From positions 186,001 to 250,000 of the forward strand of contig JABMLP010000016.1 in assembly GCA_013176395.1 (NCBI GenBank): a DNA stretch of 64,000 nt, in the 5' to 3' direction. Of the stretch, positions 11,296 to 22,406 are shown in pieces. The number at the start of each line of letters is the position of its first letter. Position 1 is the stretch's first letter. The translations under genes were made by a program, and so were the position numbers. The stretch is from Venturia oleaginea. Taxonomy: Eukaryota > Ascomycota > Dothideomycetes > Venturiales > Venturiaceae. The notes under the pieces were generated by a model. The model saw nothing but the letters and a program-made list of their open reading frames with translations. It ran no database searches and was not told the DNA's origin.

Positions 11296-12179
11296 AGTTA
11301 AGATTTTAAGCTCTAAGAATCTAATGATAATTTCCTTTTCATTGTAACTTGTTTCAAGGTTCAAATCTTTTAAAATCTTCTGCTTTTGCGTGCGATTTTA
11401 CAACCTTTGAAGCGATTGATTCACAGCTATACTTCAATGTCTTCACATGATTACGAGATATCTGTTTTGAGGCTACTAGCTATCTACATCACGACGAGCT
11501 CGATTGCAAGGATGATAGCAAGTCTTCGTTCTTACAATCTTTTTATTAATCTATGAAGAGTCGGCCTCAGATCGATAAAGGAAGATTTCTAGAAAATTTA
11601 CAACCGCTTTTAGCTAGCAGCTTGTTTGTGACGGCATGGCATATCCATACGAAGGCACAAGGCACTTCAGAACATGTCACCGAATTACACTTAGGATCTA
11701 AGGTAGAGAGGCAAGAGTTTCGTAAGGAAACTCCGACTAAGTAGAAAGTGCACGAGCCACGGCACGTGATTTAAAGGTCACGTGCCGTGCCGTCACATTG
11801 TTGATGTATTGATTTTGTACCGTCTAAATAGGGTTTATGGGATTTTTGTTGGAAGGTTAGTACTATCGCCGGTGCGAATACGATAAATATATATAAATAT
11901 GTTACTTATTAATATTATTCTCGACTTCAAGCGAATAATACTACAGTGAATAAATAGAGAAGCTCGATTGTTTTAGGTATAGTTTCACGGAACTACTCGG
12001 GATAGAATATTCCATAGCTATGCTCAAATCTCCTCCGATAAGATTTGAGCTGAAAGCGACAATTGGGACCGAAACTCTTTGAGGTCCGCATAGCCAAACA
12101 TCAAACACTCCACTCTCCATTCATTGCGATACTCAAGCTCATCAGACATGTATCCATTCGAGGCAGAGCTGGATGCTCC
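11296..12179. other. Intergenic, AT-rich, with one perfect inverted repeat
   Basis: Contains the terminator side of the subtilase gene, an AT-rich stretch (about 11820-11960) and the inverted repeat listed separately. No gene is supported. Confidence 0.5.
11758..11789. repeat. Perfect 12-bp inverted repeat with two CACGTG cores
   Basis: CACGGCACGTGA at 11758-11769 is repeated as its exact reverse complement at 11778-11789, separated by 8 bp. Each arm contains the palindrome CACGTG, the core site of bHLH transcription factors. Nothing here shows which gene, if any, it serves; it lies about 460 bp past the subtilase and about 390 bp from the 3' end of the next minus-strand gene. Confidence 0.6.
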
Positions 12180-13505
12180 CTAACTCGACTTCATGTCCTT
12201 GATAGTCAACATCATTCCCGTGTCGTGAATGTAGCCTTCATTACGACAAGCTTTATCGAATCCCTCAACTGCGCTCAGCCCAAATGTCCACTGCTGCGCG
12301 TGCACTGCTCCAATATCTGGATCGCCCTTGAGATCGACGAATAGACAGTTGCTCAAGTTCAACTGATCCCATGCCATGCTTTTTGCGCGGTAGTCCTCAT
12401 TACGGCCGTTCAGAATCGGGCCCTTGATGAGGCATGGGTCTCGATGATTTGACTTGCTCTCCAAGCTACCGTATGGCCACCGCTCGTCCCCTTCGGCTCA
12501 TGAATGTGATCGCCCACCAGTCCTTGACAGGCTCTCCAGTCGCGCTACCTGGATTCCTGAGATCTATGGTCTTCAGGCTGCCGATGAATTTGTCCGCCAC
12601 GTAACCTTGCACGATGGAATGGAGAAGCTCTGGGTTGCAGTTTTGGCAGTAGCCCAGGAAAAGGTCGGCGGTCTTAAGCTCTGGCGTCCAATAGGTAAGC
12701 TTACTGATACCAGAGAAGTCACCAGGGACTGAGCCGTTGGTCTGAAGATTTAAAGCACCCGTCCTCCTTTTGTACAGCTCCTCCGCTCTTCATGTGAGAC
12801 ATGCCCTCCATAAGGTCGTGAAGCCACAGTCTTCTTCGTTGGGACTAGACGAGGAATAGCCACTTTTGGGACAGCTGGTGAAATTCTGGCGGCGGCTCTG
12901 TCACCAACTAGTCGAGGCGACTCCCTTCTCAGTTGGTCGTCCAGATTTTCAAGGTGCATGTATCTATCTTCGATGAACCTGGTGATCCATTCCTTCATAC
13001 TAGCCGTAAAACGGACATGCGAGTATGGGCAGTCAGTCAACATTCTTGTCCTCATTTCCTCCTTGATGCCTAGCTTCTTCATGCCCAAGTCCCAATCATC
13101 AGTCTGCACATAGCAATCTTCGATGAGGCTGTCTTGGATATAGCCTGTTGCAATTTGGACAAACCCACGGTTGGCTCTTGGATTTTCGAAACGGAAGTAC
13201 AGATTCTTCGCCATGTCACTGTCGAAGCCCATCCATTCGTAGGTCTCCACAGTCTGCAGCTCAGCTGGTACTTCGATTGATTCTACCTCCCGGGTAATCC
13301 AGTAAGCGGGAAAGTCGTGCGCTGAGACAGTGTTGAGGCTTGGATCTGGGCCCCGCTCTGGAATGCCCGATTCGATACGTTTCTTTGGTGTCGCCCAAGC
13401 TTCGATAGAGATTTTTCGGCGTTTGTTGTTGATCGGAGTGATGAAGGCTTGGAGAACTTCCGCGACGTCTGTCGAAACCGTTACTGATGTTGACGGCAAC
13501 GCCAT
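12180..13505 (-). CDS. Hypothetical three-exon protein, ~408 residues
   Basis: I do not recognise the product. Exon 1 (12776-13505) encodes about 243 residues, exon 2 is 12518-12728 and exon 3 is 12180-12465. The inferred introns (47 nt, GTACAA...CTCAG; 52 nt, GTGGGC...GGTAG) each restore an open frame that is otherwise lost, and the joined protein has even, soluble-protein-like composition. Notable segments are ETYEWMGFDSDMAKNLYFRF, a hydrophilic Pro/Arg-rich linker around residues 195-245, and a Cys-containing C-terminal part (GYCQNCNPELL, HRDPCLIKGPILNG, LNLSNCLFVDL). There is no signal peptide or membrane segment. Exon 1 alone would also end in a stop at 12750, so a shorter 251-residue product is the alternative. 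Confidence 0.55.
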
Positions 13506-13894
13506 GTTGGTAAAGAGCTAGTTAAGGGTTAGTCCACGTTGATATCTATTAAGCAAGAGAGCTTGTTACCTCTGTTGTCTTCGATGGTGTTGGTGAAGAG
13601 TGAAGGAATCAGATTGGTGGGTGGTAGTTCTTTTATAGTGTTGGTTGACCTCGCTTTGACCCGAACTCGCTTTGACTCGGCCCCCCCGTTAGTCGAGGAA
13701 GTACATCGCTTTGACCTGGAATTCTTCGATTGATTGATTGATTGATTGATTGTTTCCTACTCGGTTGCAGCCGATTAATCACGCAGCTATGTCCAGTCAG
13801 GAGGACTTCACCAGACAGCCGACACGTGATAAATCATAAAATCTACCACGCCCCACTTCGCCTCGTTCACTAAAACAAGACCAGCTGTCCCTTC
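13506..13894. other. Intergenic sequence with a (GATT)n tract at 13730-13752
   Basis: This is the promoter side of the minus-strand gene, with a short GATT microsatellite. The motif CGCTTTGAC followed by GGAATTC near 13700-13722 recurs at about 22470-22490, on the other side of the transposon nest, so the two flanks may be related. Confidence 0.45.
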
Positions 13895-14588
13895 CGTCCT
13901 CCCTCTTTTCGCTAAGCCAGTATTTCCAAATGCCCACTGGCTCTTGTCGATACTGGTTATTCTGCTAGTATATACGTGCTATATAGATCCCAAGAGGCAA
14001 TACCTCGTGTTTCGCTAACCTTTTACCTACAGTCTCCCTCCAGTACTCAGCTTCGTCTGTCTGTTTTGCCTTATCCCTCAAGGCTTGTCTGTTCCCGAAA
14101 TGTGTTTCCGCTTGTGATTGTTGCCTTGCACCAGATTCCTATGCGGCAGTATACTTGGTTGTGTGATGCTGGAGACAATAGTAACCATCGTAGTCGTGAT
14201 TTCGCTGCTTGAGTGTGATACTCCGGGCATGCCCGTAGACGAGGCTATCTGGTGGCTGCCGTATTGTATGGCGCCGATCGTGCTATAGACCTGCCGTCTT
14301 ACAGTCGGAGCCTACCTGCTGCTAGTCGCTCTCCCTACTTGCTATATCGCGCTCCTACTCTTGCCAATGCCATAACTGGGACGCAACAGTCTGGGAAGAG
14401 GCTCAAGGCTACGTCTGCTAGCTTACAGGGAGGGGATTTGCCGCCAATAGGCTCCTTCTATGCGTCCTTACTACTTACTGTGTCGCGCACCTACTCTTGC
14501 CAATGCCATAACTGGGAGGCAACAGTTTGGGGAGAGGCTCAAGGCTCTGGGCAACAGCTTGTAGCAGGACGGTTTGCCAAGACGTTGG
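13895..14588 (+). repeat. Uncharacterised repeat, copy A (truncated)
   Basis: About 690 bp that recur at 20030-20890 (inverted) and partly at 20985-21750 (same orientation). Landmarks are CGTAGTCGTGATTTCGC, CTTGCCAATGCCATAACTGG and GAGAGGCTCAAGGCT, the last two occurring more than once. The copy stops at GACGTTGGGAG, exactly where the hAT-derived sequence begins; copy C continues past this point, so copy A is truncated by the junction. Encoded frames have no transposase motif. Confidence 0.7.
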
Positions 14589-15526
14589 GAGGTATGCAGC
14601 GCCTTTTTGACGAATACTGCGACAAATACGGGACCTTACCTTCACCATCACCGTCACCTACGCCAGAACCATCCTCAGAAGCGGAGAGTGAACCCAGCGG
14701 TAAGCGGCCCTTATATTACGACAAATTCAACAGATTATCAGTCCACGTGATCACCAAAAAGCGTCGGGTAGTCACCAAAGAAGACGATTATACGAGATAC
14801 ATCAAATATTTCGACCCTACCACCTGGAAGCCAGTTTACGACGTTGTTGGGTGGTGGGAGCAGCACCGCAATGACTATCCGATCTTATCTCGTCTTGCTT
14901 TCGATGTATTATCGATTCCTGGTATGTCTGCAGAGGTTGAGAGAGTATTTTCACAAGCCGGTAGGCTCATTACTGATGCTAGAAACGGTATGAGTGATGA
15001 TACAATTGAGTCGGTGTCAGTGAGATTGATGGCTTGAGTGATCGGTCAATTGAGAGATCTAAAATACACCATTTTTAAGCCCTTGATGCTGTATCTGACA
15101 CGCCTCAATTGTATCATCACTCATACCGTTTCTAGCATCAGTAATGAGCCTACCGGCTTGTGAAAATACTCTCTCAACCTCTGCAGACATACCAGGAATC
15201 GATAATACATCGAAAGCAAGACGAGATAAGATCGGATAGTCATTGCGGTGCTGCTCCCACCACCCAACAACGTCGTAAACTGGCTTCCAGGTGGTAGGGT
15301 CGAAATATTTGATGTATCTCGTATAATCGTCTTCTTTGGTGACTACCCGACGCTTTTTGGTGATCACGTGGACTGATAATCTGTTGAATTTGTCGTAATA
15401 TAAGGGCCGCTTACCGCTGGGTTCACTCTCCGCTTCTGAGGATGGTTCTGGCGTAGGTGACGGTGATGGTGAAGGTAAGGTCCCGTATTTGTCGCAAGTA
15501 TTCGTCAAAAAGGCGCTGCATACCTC
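14589..15526. repeat. Inverted duplication of the 3' end of a hAT transposase gene
   Basis: Left arm 14589-15010 (reading +) and right arm 15104-15526 (reading -) are near-identical copies of the same ~422-bp hAT segment, from MQRLFDEY to DDTIE, separated by 93 bp. The only difference I found is one extra A/T at 15496-15497 in the right arm. That base shifts the right-arm frame, whereas the left arm reads straight through. The left arm encodes the hAT C-terminal dimerisation region (LSIPGMSAEVERVFSQAGR). Confidence 0.85.
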
Positions 15527-16273
15527 TCACGGCGCGTTTGTACCAGGTACGAATGTTGTACTTAGCCCAGTGGTCTTCGAACCACAGTAATCGTAGGTTT
15601 GGGTCGCAGATAATGGCGGCATAGTAGAGATCTGACTCTTCAATCATCGTCTGGTACTTTGAGGTCTTCAGAAGCGCTTCTTTGAGCCCGGCTACGTAAG
15701 GTTCAGCAAACTCAGTAGCAAGATTGAGAGAAGCAACCTCATTCTGCGCGTTAGTGAGTCTCTCGTGAATGCAAGTCAACCCTTTAATGACTCCGGCGGC
15801 TGTGCCTTGTATAGATTCTGTCGCATTACCCTCCTCTTTGAGACAGAACGTCTTGAAGTCTTCTAGTATCGTACACCAAATTTCAAGCATCTCGAAGTCG
15901 TCATTTGTGAGGAAGGACTTCCTAATATCAACGCCTTTACCGGTGTAGTTGTAGAGCCTCTGCCACTTGATAATAACCGCCCTGAGCGAAAGGACACGTT
16001 GTATCATCTCGAAAGTGCTGTGCCATCGGATTCCGCCGCCAACGAGGAGTACATACCAAACATCGAGTCTGGCATCCTTTTGAAGCGCTTCAAAAGCTTC
16101 GCTACGCTCAGGTGAGCGATTGATGAATATGCAGAGATTGTGTACGCGACCGATAAGTCCTAGGCGCGCCCAGACCTCAAACTGTTCATCATCGCCGGCC
16201 GCGGCAAGTGACTTATTGTGCTTAGATTGCTCATTATCGCCGAAGAGAAAGTCCTCTACGATAAGATTGATGA
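15059..16273 (-). pseudogene. hAT transposase, C-terminal half, frameshifted
   Basis: Continues the hAT protein from IINLIVEDFLFGDNEQS through VGGGIRWHSTFEMIQRVLSL and the helical insertion domain to the C-terminal dimerisation block (LSRLAFDVLSIPGMSAEVER). A one-base insertion at 15496-15497 separates the frame ending at 15423 from the frame starting near 15508. The inverted copy at 14589-15010 lacks this base and shows the original frame. Confidence 0.85.
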
Positions 16274-16275
16274 TA

Positions 16276-18102
16276 GAGTGTGGACCCCAGATATGACCCA
16301 ACCCCAGATATGACCCACGAAAATCAAACCTCGACATGTGAGAACACTGCGCGCCGCCCACGTGCCACTGGCGTTTTAATAAAACTATCTAATAAATCCT
16401 CAGAATCCTCATCTTGCTCCTCCGAACTAGTCTCAACTATAATAACTTTGCGTTGGCGCCCCCGTGGCTTTTTTGCTTCAACGCGCGCCTCCTCCTCGCG
16501 AGCTATACGCAACACTTTCGTAGTCGAATAGACCGCAACACCCTCTAATCGAACTCTTTTACCCTTTTTAGCCTTCTTCCGCTTCCGCAAAAGTTCGGAT
16601 TGCTCAGCTATTTGTTTAGCTTGAATTGCAATGGTTGCATTTTGAGTTTCGCATAGGCGTGTCATACGCTCTGCATAGCGCCGTACCGGCGAAACAACGG
16701 CATGGCACTCGCGCAACGACTCTATGAACTTTTTATTTGATTTTGATAGTTCAACTACTTCTGGAGGAGAGCTCTGTAGTAAAGAGAGATCGAGAGTAGT
16801 TATTGCGCGTGGTGTAATTGGTTGTGGAGCCGGTATAGGTGAGTCTTTCGGAAGCCCTCTGAGTACTCGCATAGGAAGCGCAGGCCATAAGCCGGTGCCA
16901 CGCCATCCACTAAGGATATTTTCCTTGCTCATAGCCCTTTCGCGTGCACGAGAGAGTAATTCAATCCATTCTGAGCGTGGGATGCGCTGTGAACTGAGCC
17001 GGGAGATCGCATGCGTTTCGATAGTATGGGCCCGTTTAAACGCCGCAAACACGCCTATATCAAGCGGTTGTAGTATATGTGAGCAGTGAGGAGGCATAAT
17101 TAGGAGATAAATATTATGCTCCATGCAGTAGGCAATAAAATCGCCCTGGATATGACTTCCATGGCCATCCGCGACAAGTAAACGCTGGCGACCCGCAGCC
17201 TTCTCGCGGGTAAGAGGGTCGAAAACATTGATTAACCACGCCAACCCAAGGTTATTCGAGGTCCAGCCATTCTTGCTTGTTGCAAAGTGCCATCCCAGAG
17301 GTGATGATTCATTGATCCATCGCGTATTAACGTCCTGGCCTTTGAATATCAGGAGCGGCGCCAGCGCTTCGCCTGCGGCATTAATGCACTCAATCACTGT
17401 TACCCACTCCTGTTTGCCTCCGATCACCTTGTACTTCTGTGTACTGTCAAGGTGTACAAGCACCTTCAACGCCTGCTCTTCGCCAATACCAAATCCAGCC
17501 TCATCCATATTCTACATATGCGCAGGATCGTACTTATGCTCCTGGAGCATCTCTCCGACTGCGTCAAACTAGCGTTTTACATGCTCATATGTTGCCCCCT
17601 CGTTGCGTACATGCTCTAGCTGGCGAGCATATACTCCTGATATCTCAGGATGTCTTTTTTGAAAGCGCTGGATCCATTCATCGTTGATAGTGAAGCGTGG
17701 GGTGGTAGGTAGGATAAGATGTAACGCGTGCGTGTCGAATATGAATTGCGAGCTCTTTGAGCAACGGGTTGGTAATATGAGTTCCAGTATTTGTGTATCG
17801 CTTAATCCAGCGTACAAGAGTATCTTCTTCCGCGATGGTAAGAATTTGGGTCGTTTCGTGGCTGGTAGAGTTCGTCAAGCCGCCGTTGAGCCTGTGCTGT
17901 AGTGTTTTGTTATCAACTTGAAAGAACTTTGCAGCAGCCCTAATAGACGAAAAGTCTTTATTTTGTAGTGCATAAATAGCCTTTGATAGTTGAACTTCGT
18001 AATCCGGCGATTTTTTGGATGATTTTGAAGGAATTGGTGGGGATAACGCGTGTAGCATGCGCTTTGGAGGATTTTCGTGGGTCATATCTGGGGTCCACAC
18101 TC
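16276..18102 (-). mobile_element. Fot1/pogo-like Tc1-mariner element, 1827 bp
   Basis: Inverted terminal repeats start GAGTGTGGACCCCAGATATG at both ends and the element is flanked by a TA duplication (16274-16275 and 18103-18104). Excision of the element and one TA restores the reading frame of the host hAT gene, which proves the boundaries. The left terminus carries a second direct copy of the 17-bp ACCCCAGATATGACCCA that occurs only once at the right terminus. Confidence 0.95.
16324..18061 (-). pseudogene. Pogo-type transposase (HTH, CENP-B-like, DDE), inactivated
   Basis: Right to left: an N-terminal psq-type helix-turn-helix (SKAIYALQNKDFSSIRAAAK), a Tc5/CENP-B-type DNA-binding part (FTINDEWIQRFQKRHPEIS), and the DDE domain with NMDEAGFGIG, LLVADGHGSH and HCSHILQPLDIGVF. 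The C-terminus is Lys/Arg-rich. It is broken by a frameshift near 17730 and by two in-frame TAG codons at 17569-17571 and 17512-17514. The DDE frame from 17508 to 16324 is otherwise open (394 codons). Confidence 0.88.
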
Positions 18103-19293
18103 TATGGTCAATACAGCGAATGCGCCATCTTCTGACCACCCGGAGGATAGCCCAGAGATCAGAACCTCAAGGTGAGCAACACAGGCGTCGTTATCTGATG
18201 CATTATCCGCTGTGAAACCTCCCAAGTTTGTCCCATCGATGGCGAATGTAGTGAGCACTGAGGCGATCAGTTTAGCTTGATTCTCTCCAGATTTTGAGCC
18301 AAAAACGCTCGGGAAGCCGATGAGAATCCGTGACTGCCTGTAGTTTGAATTTATGAAGTGGGAGCAGACAGCAAGGTAGTTCTTATGGTTTCCTCCCTTC
18401 CAGACGTCTACTGAGATATTGATTCGACTTTTGGCGCCCTTGATCTCGTGTAGGATGGTCGGTAACCGTTTTTCGTAGGACTCAAAAACCCATTTACTGA
18501 CGGAGGACTTTGCGGTTGGTAGAATCGCTGTAAGAGTCTCAATTGCGCCGGCCTTGAGTAGCGAGAGGGTATCGGGATGGGAGGCTGTATGGAAGGCAAT
18601 ATTGTGCTTGATAGTCCAGTCAATATATTGCTGTCTGTACACGATGGCATCGAAATTATAGTCCTTTTTGAGACCACAAGTCTCGCAATGTGTCAACGGC
18701 GCTTCAGTTACTTCCTCCTCTTGCAATCCATTCATTTCAATGGAATCTCCTGGATCTTTGACGCCGTGCTGAGAGAGAAGGTGTCCTTGTATGCCGCCGG
18801 TAGACGTCGCCACGTAGATTCCTGTATGCCAACTCCTCAATTCATGACACCTCTTACAGAACCAAAGTCTCTTATGCTTCTCACCATCCGCTTGGATCTC
18901 TGCGTCGTGCTCCCAAATGTAAGAGTTGAGTCGGGATAGCTGTTGCTTGGTAACAGGCCTGAGCCTTGGATTCCGCAGTTTCTGGCCGTCCTTTTGAAGC
19001 CGTGACCATTGTATATCGAACTTGCAACGCTGGAGATCGAGAGGACGTAAGGGAGTTGTAATAACCCTATGAGGAAGGATAGAAGCTACTGGTATAGAGC
19101 TTTCGAGTTCTGGAGGCAGATCTTGCGACAGTGAGGTTTCGTCGATAGCTGTACCGAATCTTTGAGAATAGCCTTCAGGCCTTCTGCGCTGTACGAATCT
19201 AGTCATCATCTTGAATAGTCTGTAGAGAAAACGTAGTGGTTGTGATGGTAAAATTAGTAGAAAATGAATATAATTAATCCAATGTTCAAACAT
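18103..19293 (-). pseudogene. hAT transposase, N-terminal half
   Basis: About 395 codons from an ATG at 19293. They include a BED-like zinc-finger region (WFCKRCHELR ... HLLSQHGVKD), then the start of the RNase-H-like catalytic fold with INISVDVWKG, where the first catalytic Asp is expected, and GGFTADNASDNDACV. The frame that continues into the C-terminal half (WRIRCIDH) is shifted relative to the main frame, so one small indel lies between about 18110 and 18170. An upstream start is uncertain; the first ~28 residues are hydrophobic and may not be coding. Confidence 0.8.
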
Positions 19294-19448
19294 ATTCGAA
19301 GCATAGGAAAAACCCGATTTTCGGCGCCGGTCGGCGCTAAATTTAGTGGATCATCCCACTAATTTCTAGGGGCTACCTTCTAAAACTACGTCACGTTACT
19401 TAAGCGAACTCAACACCATGGATTAAGCAATCACTCAATCTTTGAGGC

Positions 19449-22135
19449 AAAAACAGCACACACAGCGAGAACTCAATTTTTGGAATTTACAGAAGTATCA
19501 TCTAAGGATCATCAAAACACCTCTGCCAGTGGCCGCTCCGGCCTCTAGAGGCCATCGCGCGTCCCTCAGCGTCGATGAGATATCTCTAGAGTCGCCGTCG
19601 CGGCCACCGCAGAGCAAGCAGACGAATACATGAGCAAGCTACACGAACGATGCGTCCACCAAAGACAACAGCAACCATCTAGTCACTATCTCCCGGCTAG
19701 TCCATCACCCCAGATGACACTGCAACGCTCCGAGTCGACGAGTCACTGCTAGAACGGCAATACCTTCAACACAACTCAAACACCAGACGCCCTGTGTGCA
19801 ACAATCGGCACCACACACCACTGCAACGACTAGACAACCTCTCCCAACGTCTTGGCAAACCGTCCTGCTACAAGCTGTTGCCCAGAGCCTTGAGCCTCTC
19901 CCCAAACTGTTGCGTCCCAGTTATGGCATTGGCAAGAGTAGGTGCGCGACACAGTAAGTAGTAAGGACGCATAGAAGGAGCCTATTGGCGGCAAATCCCC
20001 TCCCTGTAAGCTAGCAGACGTAGCCTTGAGCCTCTCCCCAGACTGTTGCGTCCCAGTTATGGCAGTGGCAAGAGTAGGTGCGCGATATAGCAAGCAGGGA
20101 GAGCGACTGGCAGCAGATAGGCTCCGACTATAAGACGACAGGTCTACAACACAATCGGTGCGACACGATACGGCAGCTGCTAGAGAACCTCATCTACTAT
20201 CGTCTCCGCAAACCGTCCTGCTGCAAGCTGATGTCCAGAGCCTTGAGCCTCTCCCCAAACTGTTGCGTCCCAGTTATGGCATTGGCAAGAGTAGGTGCGC
20301 AACACAGTAAGCAGTAAGGACGTATAGAAGGAGCTTATTGGCGGCAAATCCCCTCCCTACAAGCCAGCAGACGTAGCCTTGAGCCTCTCCCCAGACTGTT
20401 GCGTCCCAGTTATGGCATTGGCAAGAGTAGGAGCGCGATATAGCAAGTAGGAAGAGCGACTAGCAGCAGATAGGCTCCGACTATAAGACGGCAGGTCTAT
20501 AGCACGATCGGCGCCATACAATACGGCAGCTACCAGACAGCCTCGTCCACGGGCATACCCGGAGTATCACACCGAAGCAGCGAAATCACGACTACGATGG
20601 TTACTATTGTCTCCAGCATCACACAACCAAATACACCGCCGCATAGGAATCTGGTGCAAGGCAACTTTCACAAGCAGAAACATACTTAGGGAACCCATTG
20701 GCCTTGAGGGATAAGGCGAAACAGATAGACAAAGCTGAGCATTAGAGGGAGACTGTAGGTAGAAGGATAGCGAAACACGAGGCATTGCCTCTTGAGTCTA
20801 CATAGCACAGATATACTAGCAGAATAACCAGTATCTACAAGAGCCAGCGGACATTTGGAGATACTGGTTAAGGGAAAAGAGGGCTTGAGGCTTCAAGTGA
20901 TTGATTGATGGCCTTAATAGGCCGATTTTCGTTCGCCTGACGGCGTCGGTCAATCAATTCAATTGCTTATCAAACGCACTGATCGTAGTCGTGATTTCGC
21001 AGCTTGGGTGTGATACTTCGGGTATGCCCGTAGACGAGGCTGTCTGGTAGCTGCCGTATTGTATGGCGCCGATCGTGCTATAGACCTGCCGTCTTATAGT
21101 CGGAGCCTACCTGCTGCTAGTCGCTCTTCCTACTTGCTATATCGCGCTCCTACTCTTGCCAATGCCATAACTGGGACGCAACAGTCTGGGGAGAGGCTCA
21201 AGGCTACGTCTGCTGGCTTGTAGGGAGCGTATTTGCGCCAATAATCTCCTTCTATACGTCCTTACTGCTTACTGTGTCGCGTACCTACTCTTGCCAGTGC
21301 CATAACTGAGACGCAACAGTTTGGGGAGAGGCTCAAGACTCTGGACATCAGCTTGCAGCAGGACGGTTTGCGGAGACGATAGTAGATGAGATTCTCTAGC
21401 AGCTGCCGTATCGTGTCGCACCGATTGCGTTGTAGACCTGTCGTCTTATAGTCGGAGCCTATCTGCTGCTAGTCGCTCTCCCTGCTTGCTATATCGCGCA
21501 CCTACTCTTGCTAATGCCATAACTGGGACGCAACAGTCTGGGGAGAGGCTCAAGGCTACGTCTACTAGCTTACAGGGAGGGGATTTGCCGCCAATAGGCT
21601 CCTTCTATGCGTCCTTACTACTTACTGTGTCGCGCACCTACTCTTGCCAATGCCATAACTGGGAGGCAACAGTTTGGGGAGAGGCTCAAGGCTCTGGGCA
21701 ACAGCTTGTAGCAGGACGGTTTGCCAAGACGTTGGGAGAGGTTGTCTAGTCGTTGCAGTGGTGTGTGGTGCCGATTGTTGCACACAGGGCGTCTGGTGTT
21801 TGAGTTGTGTTGAAGGTATTGCCGTTCTAGCGGTGACTCGTCGACTCGGGGCGTTGCAGTGTCATCTGGGGTGATGGACTAACCGGGAGATAGTGACTAG
21901 ATGGTTGCTGTTGTCTTTGGTGGACGCATCGTTCGTGTAGCTTGCTCGTGTATTCGTGTGCTTGCTCTGCAGTGGCCGCGACGGCGACTCTAGAGGTATC
22001 TCATCGACGCTGAGGGACGCGCGATGGCCTCTAGAGGCCGGAGCGGCCACTGGCAGAGGTGTTTTGATGATCTTTAGATGATACTTCTGTAAATTCCAAA
22101 AATTGAGTTCTCGCTGTGTGTGCTGTTTTTAGGGT
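19449..22135. repeat. Large imperfect inverted repeat, arms ~1.15 kb
   Basis: Left arm about 19449-20602 and right arm about 20985-22135 are reverse complements with small differences, around a ~380-bp loop. Arm ends share AATTGAGTTCTCGCTGTGTG and the 14-bp palindrome GGCCTCTAGAGGCC (19540-19553 and 22026-22039). Inside each arm the block CCATAACTGGGACGCAACAG plus GAGAGGCTCAAGG repeats about four times. Part of the loop (20603-20890) matches the left part of copy A at 13895-14250. No protein of known type is encoded, so the element is non-autonomous or unclassified. A transcript could fold into a very long hairpin. Confidence 0.8.
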
Positions 22136-22406
22136 ACCTCCTCGATGCTTAGGGACGCGCGATGGCCTCTAGAGGCCGGAGCGGCCACTGGCAGATATGT
22201 TTTGATGATCTTTAGATGATACTTCTGTAAATTCCAAAAATTGAGTTCTCGCTGTGTGTGCTGTTTTTAGGGTACCTCCTCGATGCTGAGGGACGCGTGA
22301 TGGCCTCTAGAGGCCGGAGCGGCCACTGGCAGAGGTGTTTTGATGATCTTTAGATGATACTTCTGTAAATTCCAAGAATTGAGTTCTCGCTGTGTGTGCT
22401 GTTTTT
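22026..22406. repeat. Tandem 138-bp repeat at the outer end of the inverted repeat
   Basis: Three successive copies of a unit holding the 14-bp palindrome GGCCTCTAGAGGCC (22026, 22164, 22302) and the terminal AATTGAGTTCTCGCTGTGTG. Spacing is exactly 138 bp, and copies begin GGTACCTCCTCGATGCT at 22133 and 22271. The copies differ at only a few positions. The left arm of the inverted repeat has only one copy of this end. Confidence 0.85.

Larger units (their letters stand above)
15059..19293 (-). mobile_element. hAT-family DNA transposon split by a pogo element
   Basis: The transposase frame runs right to left. The N-terminal half is at 18103-19293, the C-terminal half at 15059-16273, and a Fot1/pogo element sits between. 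Removing that element and one TA joins the halves as IRCIDH-IINLIVEDFLF, the conserved hAT segment. Terminal inverted repeats and the 8-bp target duplication were not resolved; the 5' end probably lies near 19300-19380, where a TTAGTGG/CCACTAA palindrome occurs. Confidence 0.85.

Noticed and set aside
12180..12464. Stand-alone cyanovirin-N-like (CVNH) gene
   Set aside because: The starting codon is TTG and the resemblance is weak; the segment fits better as the last exon of the upstream gene.
14252..14588. Open frame upstream of and fused to the hAT C-terminal fragment
   Set aside because: The N-terminal part is the uncharacterised non-coding repeat; the fusion is a junction artefact, not a gene.
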